A stretch of DNA of 64,000 nucleotides from Anarhynchus alexandrinus (GCA_008711295.1 VUYV01000121.1:2178515-2242514); one strand, 5' to 3'. Shown: positions 51,891-64,000, counted from the first letter of the stretch. The notes: a model not told the origin generated them from the letters alone. Translations and numbers: made by a program.

Positions 51891-54800
51891 TCTCATGAAC
51901 TCCTTAAACCACAAATGAACGGGAAGGTGGGAGGTTTATTGTGAAAGGTGTAGGCTTATTCCCAGCTCCTTCCTGTACTTTTCTCTCCAAGCATCTGCCA
52001 CAGCTCACTGGTGGGGCATAAGGAATCTCAACCCCAGCAGGTACTGCAGTCCCTGTCTCAAAACCAGGCTCAGATATTTCCAGGTAGAACTTGGAAGAGT
52101 TACAGAGCAGTTGGTGTGAGGGGATGGCAGGGCCGCATCCCCAGCCCCGTCCAGCGTGGAAGAGGAAAACCAAACGTGTGAAGCCAATCCTTCATCATTA
52201 TAATCTTTTTCATCTGTCTGCTGAATGAATGTGATTAAAATGAAAGGCAAAATTAGCGGGAACGATAATATTTCAATTGAGTCTAATAGTTTTGCTCACA
52301 TCGGTGTGTTTACTGTTATTAAGTCTTATGCATAAGTGCTTGTAACACGGCCAAGGCCACTGGAGTGCCAAGAACAGGGTCGAGCCAGATGCGCGGCGGA
52401 TGTGAGCCAGCGCAGCGCCCTTGGCGCCGTGGAAGGGCGCAGCTCACCGCGGCTGGAAGCCGAGCGCCTCTACCCAAGCCTGGCATTAATCACTTGAGGG
52501 GCTGAAACCCCAGGCGGGAAACGTTCAGGCTGTGTTTTCACAGCCTGAGTTTTTTCCGTGGTAGTTCAGGTGTTCCCACCCTCCTCCCTTCCATCCCGAG
52601 GGCTAGGGCTTGCTGAAGTGCTTGCCTTCCCTGCCATGGCCCTGCTCTTCTGCTGTGGGTGGTTGCCCCCTTCCCACGCTCAGAGCGAGCTCGTTCAGGG
52701 AGGCAGCCTTCTGCAAAGCCCATCCATGGACCAGACTAGCAGCTGGGTCTGACTTAAAACCCTGCAGCAGCAACGATGTGGAAAATCCCATTTTCCTTTT
52801 TCTGAGACACTTTTCCAGCTGGGTTGGGTAAGCCCGGCCAGAGGCATGCTACAGAGGCAGGGAAGTGGGGGGTGATGGAGGAGGAAAGCAGGAGCGCCCA
52901 GTGGTGATACCGCTGGGGAAAGCCTTTTTTTGCCGGCGGTTGGCAGAAGGACAAGAAAGAAGGAGATTTCAGAGTTCCCCCCCAACAAACGCAACCTTGA
53001 CCGCCCTAGGCTTCTTGCAGAGATGCCTCGTGGGGCCAATGGGGTGTGTGCGACTGGCAAAGCACTGGTAGCTCCTTGCAACGAGATGAGCTGCGTTGCC
53101 GATGCTCTCAAACAGAGAATGAGACAAAGGAGGAGCTTGTGCTGAGGGAAGCATGGCTCAGGAGGGTCACTTTCATTGCTGGCTCTGCTGGTTGCTCTCC
53201 ACATGAGGTTTCCTCAAATGCACGTCTTGGCTGCCAGTAGCTGGTTCCTGGTGTGTTATGCCCATACCATCCTGTGATGCCCTCTTTCCTGTGCCTTCAT
53301 TCCTCCTTTGCTGGCCTGGGCGTAGTGGCACACGTCATCTTGTCGAGACGGGGCTGAGCACCAGTCAGGGAAAGGTTGACTCACATGTGAAGGAGACTGT
53401 GAAAAGCTGAAGGCCATGTTCCCCCTGGGCAAAGAGCTCAGATCTTTACGGTGATCTTGGATAACATGTCTGAAGTCAACGCTTAGGGGGCATTTTTATC
53501 CCAGTTTCTGAAGAAAATGAAGCTTGTGCAACCTCTGTGCCTCATCCACCCCCTCCCTTCCCTCCACGCTCTTAGACGAGTGTTTGCCAGCCGCCTTAGT
53601 AAGGCTGCACTGCGGGTCCTGTTCTCAGTAAGACTTCCACATTTATTTGCCCGTTCCAACCATTTTTATGGTTGTGGAGGAGTTCTGGCTAAGCTTTATG
53701 TAATTGGTGGTTATGCTGGAGCAGGGGAGCATCCCGTGAAGGGAAGGGGCGGCCGTGTCAGCTCAACCCTATATTAGCCACCAGAGAATCCACAAAACAG
53801 GGCGGTCAGTCATGGCTTGCCTTAGCAGGTCACCAGTAGCACTAAAGCTTAAGGAAAACCTTGCAAAATCATGGCAGGGGATGGAGATAAAATTTGAACT
53901 GAGCCCGTTTCCAGGTTCACGGCCTGAACCACAGCCCCCGTCCTGCTCCACTTCTCCTGTGTAAGATGACGAATCAATCTCTCTCATCAAACGGCAAACA
54001 AATAATAACAATAAAAAAAAAAAATCCCGAAGGTGTGTTTTGACAAAGCTTTCAGTTTTTTTTTCATCCAGGGGTTTTGGTGAGCTAGCTGTCCTTCCCT
54101 CTTCGCAGAGCCGGCTCTTCCTCCCTCCCGGCGGGACGTGCACGTGCAGGCGTGCATGCTCACGCGGCTGAGTTTGCACGCACCCGGAGTGCTCCACCGA
54201 GACACAACAGCTACACCTCAATTGGAAAGAAGACCAACAAAATAAAAAAAAAGGTCCGAACCCAACCTAAACCAAATTCCCCATCTGCTCCGTGAAGGCG
54301 CTGCCATTGGGAATTCACCCCGGAGAGCTCAGCCCAGCCCGGCCCTCCCTGGGCGCTGCGAGGGGGGCTGCGCCTGGCACCCGGACACCCTCTCCTGCAG
54401 GCTCGGCTGCGGGCTGGGGGGGTCTGGGCGTGCGGCTGGCGAGTGTGGCTGTGTGTGCCTGTGCCTGCACGCCCTCGGCCAGGGGGCTCAGGGTAGACAC
54501 GGAGCTGAGCACACGGGAGAGCCTGCCAAGGAGGGGAGCACGCTCTGCCTTCCTGTTATCAGCATTGATTTTCTTCTTAGGGCAGCGCCAATAATAGCAG
54601 AAAAAAAAAAATTATATATATAATCGCTGTGTTGTGGGTACTTTTTTTCTCACCGTGTTGCCTTTTCCACTTTGAGAAGCGGAATTATTCCCCCCCGCGA
54701 CAGTGGCAGACCTGATTGTGGCAGCGTAGGCACCGCTCGTCCAGGTGCAGCCACCCTGGCCAGGCAGTAAATGCTTCTATCGCGTTTGCTGGGGGGATTG

Positions 54801-55349
54801 TGTTCTTGGTATTTAAAACCTTAAGAAATGCAGAGGAAAAAATGGAAATGTGTTAAAGTTTTTGTGTCCCTCCTCTGTAATTAAGAGGTAGGGTCGCTGG
54901 GGGCTTCTCTGTACACAGACTTAAAAAAATAATTTAAATTAATGAAATCTATGTATTAAAAATGCCTTATTTTGACTGGGTTAGCCTCCTCTCCAGGCAG
55001 GCGGAGGTATGCCTGACTTGGGCGAGTTTCATTTTCTGCTGGGCATGAATGAAGTGAAAGCTGCCATGGCTCACCCCCAAAACGTTTGTTCGTGGGCTTC
55101 ACAAGCCTCTGACCCTCTCTCACCATCCGTTCAGGTGAATTCTGCTGCTCATCCCCTGCGGACGAGCCCTGCGTCCCCGGAGCCGGAGGGAAGTGACTCT
55201 GGTCCTCCTGAGATTTTAACGATGGAGAAAAAACAGTGGAGGGGGAACCCTTCTTTCACTCCCTTGTGAGCAAGGGAGCGAGGAGGCTTCCCTTCCCTTT
55301 GCAGGGCAGCCTGCGAAACAGTTACTTTGGATTTTAATTTCCCCGTGCA

Positions 55350-55980
55350 CTTCCTCCTTCCAGCGGGGAGAGCAGAAACCCAGGGCAGCCGCTACACGAG
55401 CCCTGCCGGTTTTATAGCCGGGCGACGTATGGTTACACGTTAGCCAGCCGGCCCCGGGGGTGGCCGCCGCCAGCGGGTCACCTCCAGGTAAATAAACTAA
55501 GGTGTGGGCTCTGCTGCCGCCGCTCGCCCTGCTACGGCCTCATTTCGCCCCGAAGGAGGGTGCGAAGGGCCCCCCCGTGTCCCCAGCCACCCCGGGCTCT
55601 TTCCCTGCCATCCCCGGGACGGGGTAAAGCAAGGAGGGTGGTCTGAATGCTGCGTTCCCCCCCCAACACACACATCTCGCCCTGCTTTTCCCACGGCGCG
55701 GCTTGTCCCATGTCCTTCGTTTTGGGGCGCCGCGGTGGGTACCTGACGCAGGGACCTGCACCCCCAGCTCCCTCCTGCACACGCTTCCCTGCCGGAGCGG
55801 GGACGGGCGGTTGAATTGCAGAGGCAGAGGCCAAAGTCTGCCTGCGCAGCAGCGAGGGGAGGATGTAAACCCAGCGCTTTATAATTATATTGGCGGCAAT
55901 CGCACAGACCCTTGCCCGCGGACGGCGGGAGGCAGGTCTTGCGGCAGCGCTGTTGGGAATTGAGGGGCAGAGACGCTTAA
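55350..55980. promoter_or_regulatory. CpG-rich patch without recognised gene
   Basis: CG dinucleotides are frequent across about 600 bp, then the sequence drops into poly(T)/poly(A) near 56000-56085. It could be an orphan CpG island or the promoter of an unannotated noncoding transcript. No exon can be assigned. Confidence 0.4.
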
Positions 55981-57667
55981 AGGTGTGGGGTTGGGGTTTT
56001 TTTTTGGTTTTTTTTTTTTTTCTTCCTGGCAAACATCATAAAAAGCACCGGGAGATAAAAACCCTTGTGCAAAAAAAAAAAAAACAAACCCCAACCAACC
56101 CAACCACGTTGGTGGAGTAATTCTGCAAGCAATCACCCTGCAGCTTGCATGGCAAGCGTCACCCTGCCCCAGCACTGGGGCTGCTGAGAGGCAGGGAGAT
56201 GTGCGGGTCCCTGGCCCCCAAAGCAGTGTGAGCCCTGCGGGGTGTGGGGTCCTGCACCCCCCCCACCCCGGGCTCCCACCCTCCCGGGGGCTTCCCCAGG
56301 GAGGAGGAGGGCTTCCTGCGGCAGCAGTGCGGGGAGCGGAGAGCTGATGTCAGGGTTTGACCTCAGCTGGGGGGGGGAGGAGGAAGAGGCACCTATGGGT
56401 GCTGCAGCCAGCACCGAGCCCCCCCCCCATCCCCAAGCTGTCAAACCGCAGCTGTAGGGAAAGTTTCCTGGCTGGAAGCGGCACCGCTGAGCTCCCTGGG
56501 CGATTTCGTAGGCAGCGGGTGCGTATCCTGACACTTGACTCATCCCGGGCGTGTTGGAGCACATGCTCTGCCTCGGCGCAGGAGGGACGGCCAGGGACTC
56601 GCCGGCAGCGGCACTGGGTCCCTGCTGGGAGCCAGCCCACTGCGTGCACCTGTGGCGCCAGGACAGGGAGCCAGGAAAGGTCCCATCTCTAACACAGCGG
56701 TGTTTGAACAGGGGTTGGGACATCCCGACCTGTCCTCTGGCCCAGCTTGCAGCGGAGTTGTGCTCCAGCTGACAGCAGCAGCGCCAATGGCCAAGGCTGT
56801 CCTGGTGGTCCTCCTTGTTGGAGAGGAGCTAAGAGGAGTCCAGGTGGACTTCATCATCTCTGTCTATTGCTGCCAAAACCCCCAGGGAGCTGCCCTGCAA
56901 GGGTGCATGGGCACGGGTGGCAGAGGTGGAACCATTCCCAAGCACCAAACCCGAGACAGTTATTCCTTCCTCCGGCTCATCACTGACCCTCTGTGCCCTT
57001 ATCACTGTTCCTTCACGCTATTAATCTTCCCATTACCCCCAAAAAAGGAGAGGGATGGCAGGGCCAGCACCTACGGCCCCCACCTGCCCCTCTCCGGCCC
57101 TTCTCAGAGGTTTTTGAAATGGTAAAGAAATGCATAAACCCAATATGCATACAATGGGGTTTATGGCGGCAGTCATCTGTCAGGAATGAGGAAGCCTCGG
57201 GGGCCCCAGAGGTGCCATTTGTCCTTGGGGAGGGGACAGGGGATTTTCTACCACCGAGGTTTGAGCTTGGAGGGGGCTGGCAGGGCTGGCATGGCCTGCG
57301 GGAGGGGGGGAAGCGCAGCCCCCCGCAGCCCCCCAGCTGGTGCGGCAGCTTATCAGCCCATGCCAGCTGCGGGAAGTGGGGATTTCAAAGGCGTTTCGAA
57401 AGCGCTCTCGTTATTTTTAGGAACCCGGGAAGGGACTGACTGGCTCAGACCCCAGTTGTGGCTCATCCAGCTTTTTTTTTTTTTCCACCAGCACCTGCCG
57501 ACACCTGCCTTTTTGGGGAGAGCTTTCCCAAGTGAGCTGGGTGATGGCCGGCTCCCTAGTCCCCAATGAAAGGTTGTGGTCCCAGTCAGCTAACAGGACA
57601 GGCTGGCCTTGCCCAGCAGCCGGGCTTCACGCTCCTCGCTTCAACTCTCAGCCTCCGTGAGCACGTG

Positions 57668-57830
57668 CAGCACATCCTGATGTGCGGTGTACCGTGATGG
57701 CGATGCATCCCAACAGCAGCGCATCCTGATGTTGAGAGCATCCTGATTTTGAGCACATCCCAATGCACAGCGCATCCTGACAGCAACACATCCCAGCATC
57801 CCGGTGGCAGCACATCCCGATGCCAGCAAA
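57668..57830 (+). repeat. Degenerate minisatellite, about 17-21 bp units
   Basis: At least eight units share the core gca(c)atccYga (for example gcgcatcctga and gcacatcccaat). The spacing varies from about 13 to 36 bp. On the minus strand it keeps frames open, which explains overlapping Cys/Gly-rich ORFs there. Confidence 0.8.
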
Positions 57831-58779
57831 AATGTGTCTTTTGTGGGGTGATGCCTGCCATTTGCATGGGTCACCCCGCTGAAGCAGGCGGCGAAATAGG
57901 AACATGGGGTTAACGCAGGGAGGGAAAACTCTGGAGGATAAAAGCTGGGGCGTGGGGTTTGGACAGACCACCCGCAGTAGCCTTCCCACTGCATTCAAGC
58001 AGCAGCTGGGGCCCCCTTGGGAGATGGAATGGGGCTCAGACAGGGAAGCTGTGCATCTTCATGGGTATCAACACCTGCCCTGGCCAGACCCGCCTGGCCA
58101 AAGCTTTCTGTGGCCTCCCGCCAGAGAGAACCCAAAATCCAAACCACCACTCAAAAAGGACGAGTGGCTGCTACCCCATGTCTCTTGTGAAAACATCAGA
58201 GAAACCCTGGGGATTGAGGACCACCAGCGACTGGTTGCTGGAGGGGGTCTGACTTGTGTGGACGTGTTTTTTGGAGGTTCGAGACCATGTGCATTCACTG
58301 GTGTCTCATAAAGGTTGTGTGTGTGATGTATTTTTAAGCACAGCAGGAACGTGAAGGGGGAGTAGCTTTCTGTCCTCTGTTTAGCTATTGATTTGCGGGA
58401 GACTCTTGGGATTTTACTACCTTTGCAACCTCTGCTGCTGTATCAGGCTTGGTAGGAACACACCGAAGTTCCCAGGGAGGAAACACTGGGCAGACAGTGG
58501 GATCGCAGGAAACCAAGCAACAAAATTTAGGCAGTGCAGGCAAAGCTGGGGAAGGGGCTTCCAAGGGCCTCCAGAGACAGATGCTCACATGCTCGTGTTT
58601 CTGCAGCAGAGTCTGTGAGCTCAGGTCTCTGTTGACCACCTTGTGAGAGTGGACACCTCTCCAGGGGGGTCTCCCTGTCCCCCCCAGGGCAGTGCTGGAC
58701 CATGTGTGGGGGACATGGGTTCCTCTGGCAGCCTCTTCCCCCAAGCTTCAGGCCATGGGTGCCACCGCGGAGGATGCTC

Positions 58780-59080
58780 GGGGGATGCTGCTGGGCTCCG
58801 ACACCCAGCACGGGCTTCGCAGCGGTGGCTGAGTGCTGCTTCCACGGGGAGCGGGGCTCGGAGACTCGGCGGGGAGCGGCCGGGCAACCTGGGGTGACGC
58901 CGGGCGCCCCAAGGGAGCGGAGCCACAGCGAGTGGGCGGCCGGAGAGACAGCGCCGAGCCGGCGGGGGGGAGTGGGAAGGAAGCGGAGGTATCGGTGGAG
59001 AAAGACAGGGAGACGCTGGGAGTGGCAGGGGCCGTGGGAGGCAAGGAGCCGGGAGCCGGTGAGTCAGCCTGGTGGGGTAC
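58780..59080. promoter_or_regulatory. CpG-rich patch without recognised gene
   Basis: This short island of CG-dense sequence (ggcggggagcggccgggc and similar) lies in a GC-rich context. It has no recognised exon on either strand. Confidence 0.35.
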
Positions 59081-62000
59081 TTTGAAACCCGGCGGGGAAG
59101 CACACGCGAGGCAGGTTCTGCCGCAGCCTGAGGAACCATCTTCCCCTGGCTGGCACCTTCTCCATCCCTCCTTCCCTGCTCAGCCAAGGAAAGCAGATCG
59201 CCCTCCAAATCAGGGCAGCTCGCGGAGCCGCTGCTCTCTCCTTCCGAGATAACGCTGGCGTGGAGCCACTGTCCGCAGTGGGGAAGTGGTTCCTCATCTA
59301 ACCAGGGCAGCTGCCAAAACACAGCTTGGAAGCAGAGCTTTCCAGTGGTGGGGCTTGGCCCCACGGCCAGCGGCACAGGGTGGGTGTTGCACAGGCGTGA
59401 CCAGGGCAGTAGCTTTGCTCTGGCAGCCTGTGCCGCCCCCAGCGATGCTCACATCCCCCCTCACCGCCGGGGGACCGGGGGCCGGTATTCACCCAAATGT
59501 TGGCACTGGAGATGCCACACTTTGGGTGGGAACATGCCCTCGGAGGCAATGGCAACCCCTCCGGCAACGCACGGTGTGTGCGTGCAGGCGGCTGCCGAAA
59601 CCCAGCTGAGTCACCCCTGGTGCTGCAGGTGTGCGATGGGGCGCGGGGCAGGGTGGAGGGGAGCATCCCGCAGGAGCACGTCGGCTCTTCACAGGCAGAT
59701 GCTGAGCTGCGAGGCCGAGGGCAGGTGTCCAGGTGTCCAGGTGGAAGCAAAGTTGGGGCTGGAAACAGTGTGTGCCCCAGGAGAGGGTTTTTTTCAGAGC
59801 GGGGGGGGACCTTTCCTCTGTGCTCCACTGTGGACTTTGAAGCTGTGGTCTGTAGAGGTCCCTGCGGTCCTTCTGGGAAGACCCTACGGCACACTGCACC
59901 TCCTCTGGATAATCCAGGGAGGCAGCAGGCTGGGAAAGGCTGCAGATAAAATACTCTCGCTTGTTCCCAGCTTGCCTTGGCTGCAATGGGAGCATCTTCC
60001 TTCGGCAAATCCTCTCCCTGTAACGTGGCCGAGATGCAAGCCTGGGGCTCCTGGTGGCCTTGCGGTGCCCATTCCTGGGTGCTGGTATGGACTCCATGCT
60101 CACTGTGCTACCTCACGTAGGGAAACGTGGAGCGTTTCAAGGAAGGGGGGGTCATGCCAGGATGCCTGGGATGTTCCAGCCTCCTCCTCATCTCTCCCAA
60201 AATGCCTCTGAGAGCAGCATGGGAGTTTGCCAGCTGGGGAGGTGTCAGCAGCCCAGATGTTCCAGCCCGGGTGTTTCGGACACACCGCAGACCCCAGAAG
60301 ATGAAGGTTCATCTTCCCAAGGATATGAAGCTATGGCCTCTCTTCCACAGTCAGTGAACTTGGATTGATCCCCCTACCTGAGCTCTGCTGGGACCCAGAG
60401 ACCAAAGGCTGCGCTGGTGCATTGCCGGGCTCCTGCACCAGCCACGGTCTCATCTCCATCCAGACCAGTTTGGCTCAGAATCATGAGGAATCGCCAGAAA
60501 AGGGGCACTGGGTGACTGTGCTCTCAGCCTCGTGGGCAGAGCATCCCCACACAGCCCCTGCAGGTGTACCTGCTGGTGTCCCTCCACCTCTGCACAGGAG
60601 GGGTGATGGTCAGGGGCAAGATCTCACCACGGGCCAAGCGTGAAGGTCCTTTTGCCGGACGCTATGCTGAAGACCCAGCTCAAAGACATTGCTGTGGCAT
60701 TGCTGAGGGACTGTGCCTTTCTGCAGTGTTCAGCTCTGCCTGGCTATACGGTCAAACCCTCGTCCCTGCCCAGGCCACGTCCCTCCACTGTGCGGGCACA
60801 CATCTGCCTCTGCAGCTGCATGGCGCTGATCCAGGTGAAAAGTAGCCCAGGCAAGAAGGAGAAAGGACACAGCTCCCCGGGGTCACCGGGCAGCTAAAAT
60901 GTTCCCTGGTCACCGATAAAATGGAGTCATCATCCCATGAGCAGTGGCCACGTGCCTTTGCCTACACCTCCTTTACCGAGCATCTTTCCCTCTGCTCTTC
61001 TCTTCTTGAGCCCATCTCTTTCCCTCGCTCCCTCCACCCAGGTCCTTGCCCCCAAGCACGCTTTTCCCACTCCCTTCTAGGTGCTCTATCAACCAGGGGG
61101 AGGCTGGTGGTGAGAGGGAGTCCTCCAGAAGGGACGAGTGCCCCGTGCCCCTCGCACACGGCCGTCGATCTGACCCCCCAACCCGGGGTCAGCTGGGGAA
61201 GGAGGGGGGTGCGATTGTGACAGCGACACATGGCTGATTCATTCTTTGATCCAATCTCTCCCTCCTCACTCCCAAATGATTCGAGTCAAATGAAACACAT
61301 TTTAGTAGTCAAATCTGTAAGGGTGGGTCCCATTGTGCTTTGACCCTACAGGGCATTTTGTACATTTAATTTGATTTACACCCAAAATGTTAATTTAACG
61401 TGCTGGATTTTCTCCCACACCCAAGTAATGCTGAAAATTAAACAAGATCCTACAGAAAGGTTTGTGTGCCATTATCTCGTTAGCGTTGTTATTTGTTGAG
61501 TAATTACAGCGCTCGGGCTGTACGTGCAACATTGCTCCAGCGGGCGTATGGAGAAGGACGCCAGCCGCCCGGTGACGTGTCCGTGGGGCTGCCTCGCTAG
61601 AGACGGCACGGCCCCAAGGATGACACTTCATGGTGCCACATGTGGCTCCTTGCAACGGTGTTGGTGGGACCATGCTGTGAGCACGATCCCTGGGTTCCTC
61701 CAGGTTAAAAAATACCAAGAAATGGTCATTTTGGGAAGAGCAGCACAGTTTTCTTCTGTGCTACGGACAAGCAACACTACGGCTTGGTCAACAATCTGTA
61801 TTTCCACCTGCTAGCTCAAGGGGAAGGCAGCCCACCGCCACTGAGATGCTCTGCTTCATGTAGGTGATGCCTCTCCATCCAGCTCCTCTTGGCTTGCCAG
61901 AGGCTGCAGGACCTTCTCTCCACCCTGTGCCTCCGACAGCGCTGGGCACACCGCAGCCCTGACCACTTGTGTCAGGGCTCCAGAGCCGATAATAATAATA

Positions 62001-63342
62001 ATTTAGTTCCTGATTCAGCCATGCTTGTAAGTGCACGTCTGGCTTGGAGCACCCAATTAAAGTGAAGTGTGTGCTCCAGGACCTCGCTAAATGGGAACCT
62101 CAAAGCAGGATTTGAAAAAGCCGAGAAGACATTAAAGTAGTCACAGCAAACTCTTGGTTCAGGAGCGTTGTGATTAATGTCATTTGCTACCTCTTTTGGC
62201 TTAAAAGACAAGGAGTGGTTAAAATAAAAGAAACCTCAAGTTGAAAGCATCGCAAAAAATCAATTAAAACCCATGTAGCTGCATTTTGACCCGGAGCAAA
62301 ATCTCAGACATAACAGAGAAATTACATAGCCTTAAAGAGAAAGAAAGAAAGAGAAGGTTTTACGTGTGGTATTGCTGAGGTATCGCCCGAAGGCGTGCTG
62401 AGGTGGATTCTCCCCTGGTACCTGCAGAGGCTGTAAACTCCCCGCAGGAGCTGGGGGAGCGAGCGGCTGCCCCCCCAGTCCTCGCCGTTGCTCCCGGGGC
62501 TTGTCCCGTGGGCGAGTGGTCAGGGCTCAAAAGCCTTCCCGGAGGAGCAAGCGCTGGGTGGTGGAGTAACTCTGCGCATCGTTCCAGTAGACCCTACCAA
62601 AATGGGGTACAGTGGGTAGGGCTGCTGAGGCTCCTGGATGGGCTTTCCTGGCTGGAAACACCGATCGCTTTGGGATGCTCAGCCTGGAGGACCTCTCCTG
62701 TGGCGCGGCACCTGATGCAAGGCTCAGGGCTGGGGCTCCCACCACTCCCACGGCCCCAGGGCTCAGACCCACGTGAAAGCTCACACCAGTTTGCCCCTGG
62801 ATGAAGTCCCCAACAGCCCCCCAGTGGTGGTCCTTGCCCCCAAAAAATAGCTGTGGATGTGTATTAAGCAGAGCTCTTTCATTTGACCACCACATTTGAA
62901 GGCGCCTCCTTTCCAGAAGCTCCAGATCCATCCCCTGAAGTAAACTCTTCCTCTCAATGAAACCACTGGTGAAACCGCCTTCGATTCCCCCCTGGCGTGA
63001 GTTTTACTCTTTGGGAGGAAAGCGGCAACCTTAGAGAAGAGCGATGCCATCTGAAAGGCCTCTTCACATGGGGAAACAGCTCCTGGTGCTCAGCCCCACC
63101 AGCCTGCACCACGGCTCCAGCCTGGGGCCGGCTCTTCTGCCAGGCTGTGCTGGGGGAAGAAGGCACCAAGTGCGTTTCCACCGCGTTTAATAAAAAAACA
63201 GATTGAATTGGAGGTGCGAGGCAGGAGAAGGCGCCCCTGAATGCCGTTAAATACCCCGGGACGCACCACGGGCGGGCTCTGCCGCGCTCTGAGACTTTTC
63301 GGTGCAGTTTTGTGGGTTTTCTTCTGTTTCTTTTGCTTCCTT

Positions 63343-63600
63343 CCCCCCACCCCCCCCCACCCCCGTCCTCTTGTCTTTTGTTTCATTTCCACTTCGGGAA
63401 GAGGGGGAGAGTACAAGAGGCAAATTAAAAAAAAAGGAGGGGGGGGTGGTGTGAGAAAGGCTGAGGCCGTGACACATTTTTCATTTAAAATCAATGACTG
63501 AAACAGAATAAAGCCCTTTTTTCCTTCTTTTTTTTTTCTCTCTTTTTTTTTTTTTTTTTTTTTTTATTTTTTTTTTTTTTTTTTCCCCAGAAAGTCATAT
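63343..63600. repeat. Homopolymer-rich tract (poly-C, poly-A/G, then about 70 nt of nearly pure T)
   Basis: A poly-C block near 63343-63365 and an A/G block near 63427-63450 precede a long T-rich run (about 63518-63585) ending ccccag at 63590. Such a run may be a simple repeat or an extreme polypyrimidine tract. Confidence 0.85.
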
Positions 63601-63704
63601 AAAAGGCTTTTGGTTTCATTTCAGCAANTTTTAATTTTCAGACGTTAAATTCTTTTGCAAACATTCATGCCTTAGGAAGGGCTGGAACAAAGCTCAGCTG
63701 CTCC

Positions 63705-64000
63705 AACCGGTCGGACAGGTAAGCAGACTTGTTGACACCGTTATGTTTGCAGCACGCATGCTCCTTCCCAAGTTTCCTGGTGCATTTTTCTATTCCACCT
63801 TATGAAACTTTCCTCCCCCCCCTCCCTCACCCCCCCCCCTCTCTCCTTTCCCTTNAACCGGTCGGTAAGCAGACTTGTTGACACCGTTATGTTTGCAGCA
63901 CGCATGCTCCTTCCCAAGTTTCCTGGTGCATTTTTCTATTCCACCTTATGAAACTTTCCTCCCCCCCCTCCCTCACCTCACCCCCTCTCTCCTTTCCCTT
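63705..64000 (+). repeat. About 150-bp sequence repeated directly across a single N
   Basis: 63705-63854 and 63856-64000 both start aaccggtcgg and run to ctctctcctttccctt. They differ by a 5-bp indel (acagg) near the start and by C-run length. The single N at 63855 marks a contig join, so this is probably an unmerged overlap. Confidence 0.9.

Larger units (their letters stand above)
50791..64000. other. Gene-poor, GC-rich flank upstream of PET117
   Basis: Many open frames occur on both strands, but none shows a recognisable domain, consistent splice structure or conserved motif. High GC content makes long random frames likely. The stretch holds CpG-rich patches, simple repeats and AT-rich islands listed separately. 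The OVOL2 N-terminus (SNAG motif) was sought on the plus strand and not found. Confidence 0.55.

Noticed and set aside
57586..57998. Cys/Gly/Met-rich open frames on the minus strand
   Set aside because: They are produced by the degenerate minisatellite at 57668-57830, open in more than one frame.
59298..60211. Open frames of 236 and 288 codons on opposite strands
   Set aside because: They overlap each other, lack recognisable motifs and lie in GC-rich sequence where chance frames are expected.
50800..64000. OVOL2 first exon expected from human gene order
   Set aside because: No start encoding the conserved N-terminal SNAG-type motif was seen on the plus strand; the gene is probably further right.

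Overview
The window looks like a nuclear chromosome segment from a bird, or at least an archosaur. It has spliced vertebrate genes, compact introns, CpG-island promoters and decayed CR1 LINE fragments of the kind that dominate bird and reptile genomes. I saw no prokaryotic, organellar or viral gene organisation. The gene order matches the interval that in human lies on chromosome 20p11.23 (DZANK1 - KAT14 - PET117), with one clear difference: a survivin (BIRC5-family) gene sits between DZANK1 and KAT14.

Layout. (1) 184-19504, plus strand: the last 15 exons of DZANK1, which enters from the left edge. The reading frame is continuous for 569 residues plus stop, covering five zinc-ribbon units, a linker and C-terminal ankyrin repeats. 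Its intron 3 holds a decayed CR1 element. About 583 bp of that element appears twice around a single N, which is probably an assembly artefact. (2) 20532-21678, minus strand: a complete four-exon survivin-family gene (145 aa), convergent with DZANK1. It has a CpG-island promoter, a CHR box next to the ATG and a 162-nt pure purine/pyrimidine tract in intron 2. (3) 26550-44367, minus strand: a complete ten-exon KAT14 (CSRP2BP) gene. Its 782 residues equal the human length as I recall it. (4) 44640-44789, minus strand: the last exon of PET117, whose stop codon is only 272 bp upstream of the KAT14 ATG. Its first exon was not found. The best candidate location is a 109-base N gap (50272-50380) inside a very GC-rich island packed with GC boxes. 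(5) 50.8-64 kb: no gene recognised. The stretch is GC-rich with a CR1 3'-end fragment, a degenerate minisatellite, two more CpG-rich patches and several AT-rich islands that look like conserved noncoding elements. In human the next gene this way is OVOL2; I looked for its conserved N-terminus and did not find it, so it probably lies beyond the right edge.

The genes do not form a pathway. DZANK1 is linked to ciliary transport, survivin to mitosis and cell survival, KAT14 to chromatin acetylation in the ATAC complex, and PET117 to cytochrome c oxidase assembly. The only close functional arrangement is PET117-KAT14, which look like one shared-promoter, read-through pair. All exon boundaries were read by eye from splice consensus, reading phase and remembered protein families. 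No alignment was run.
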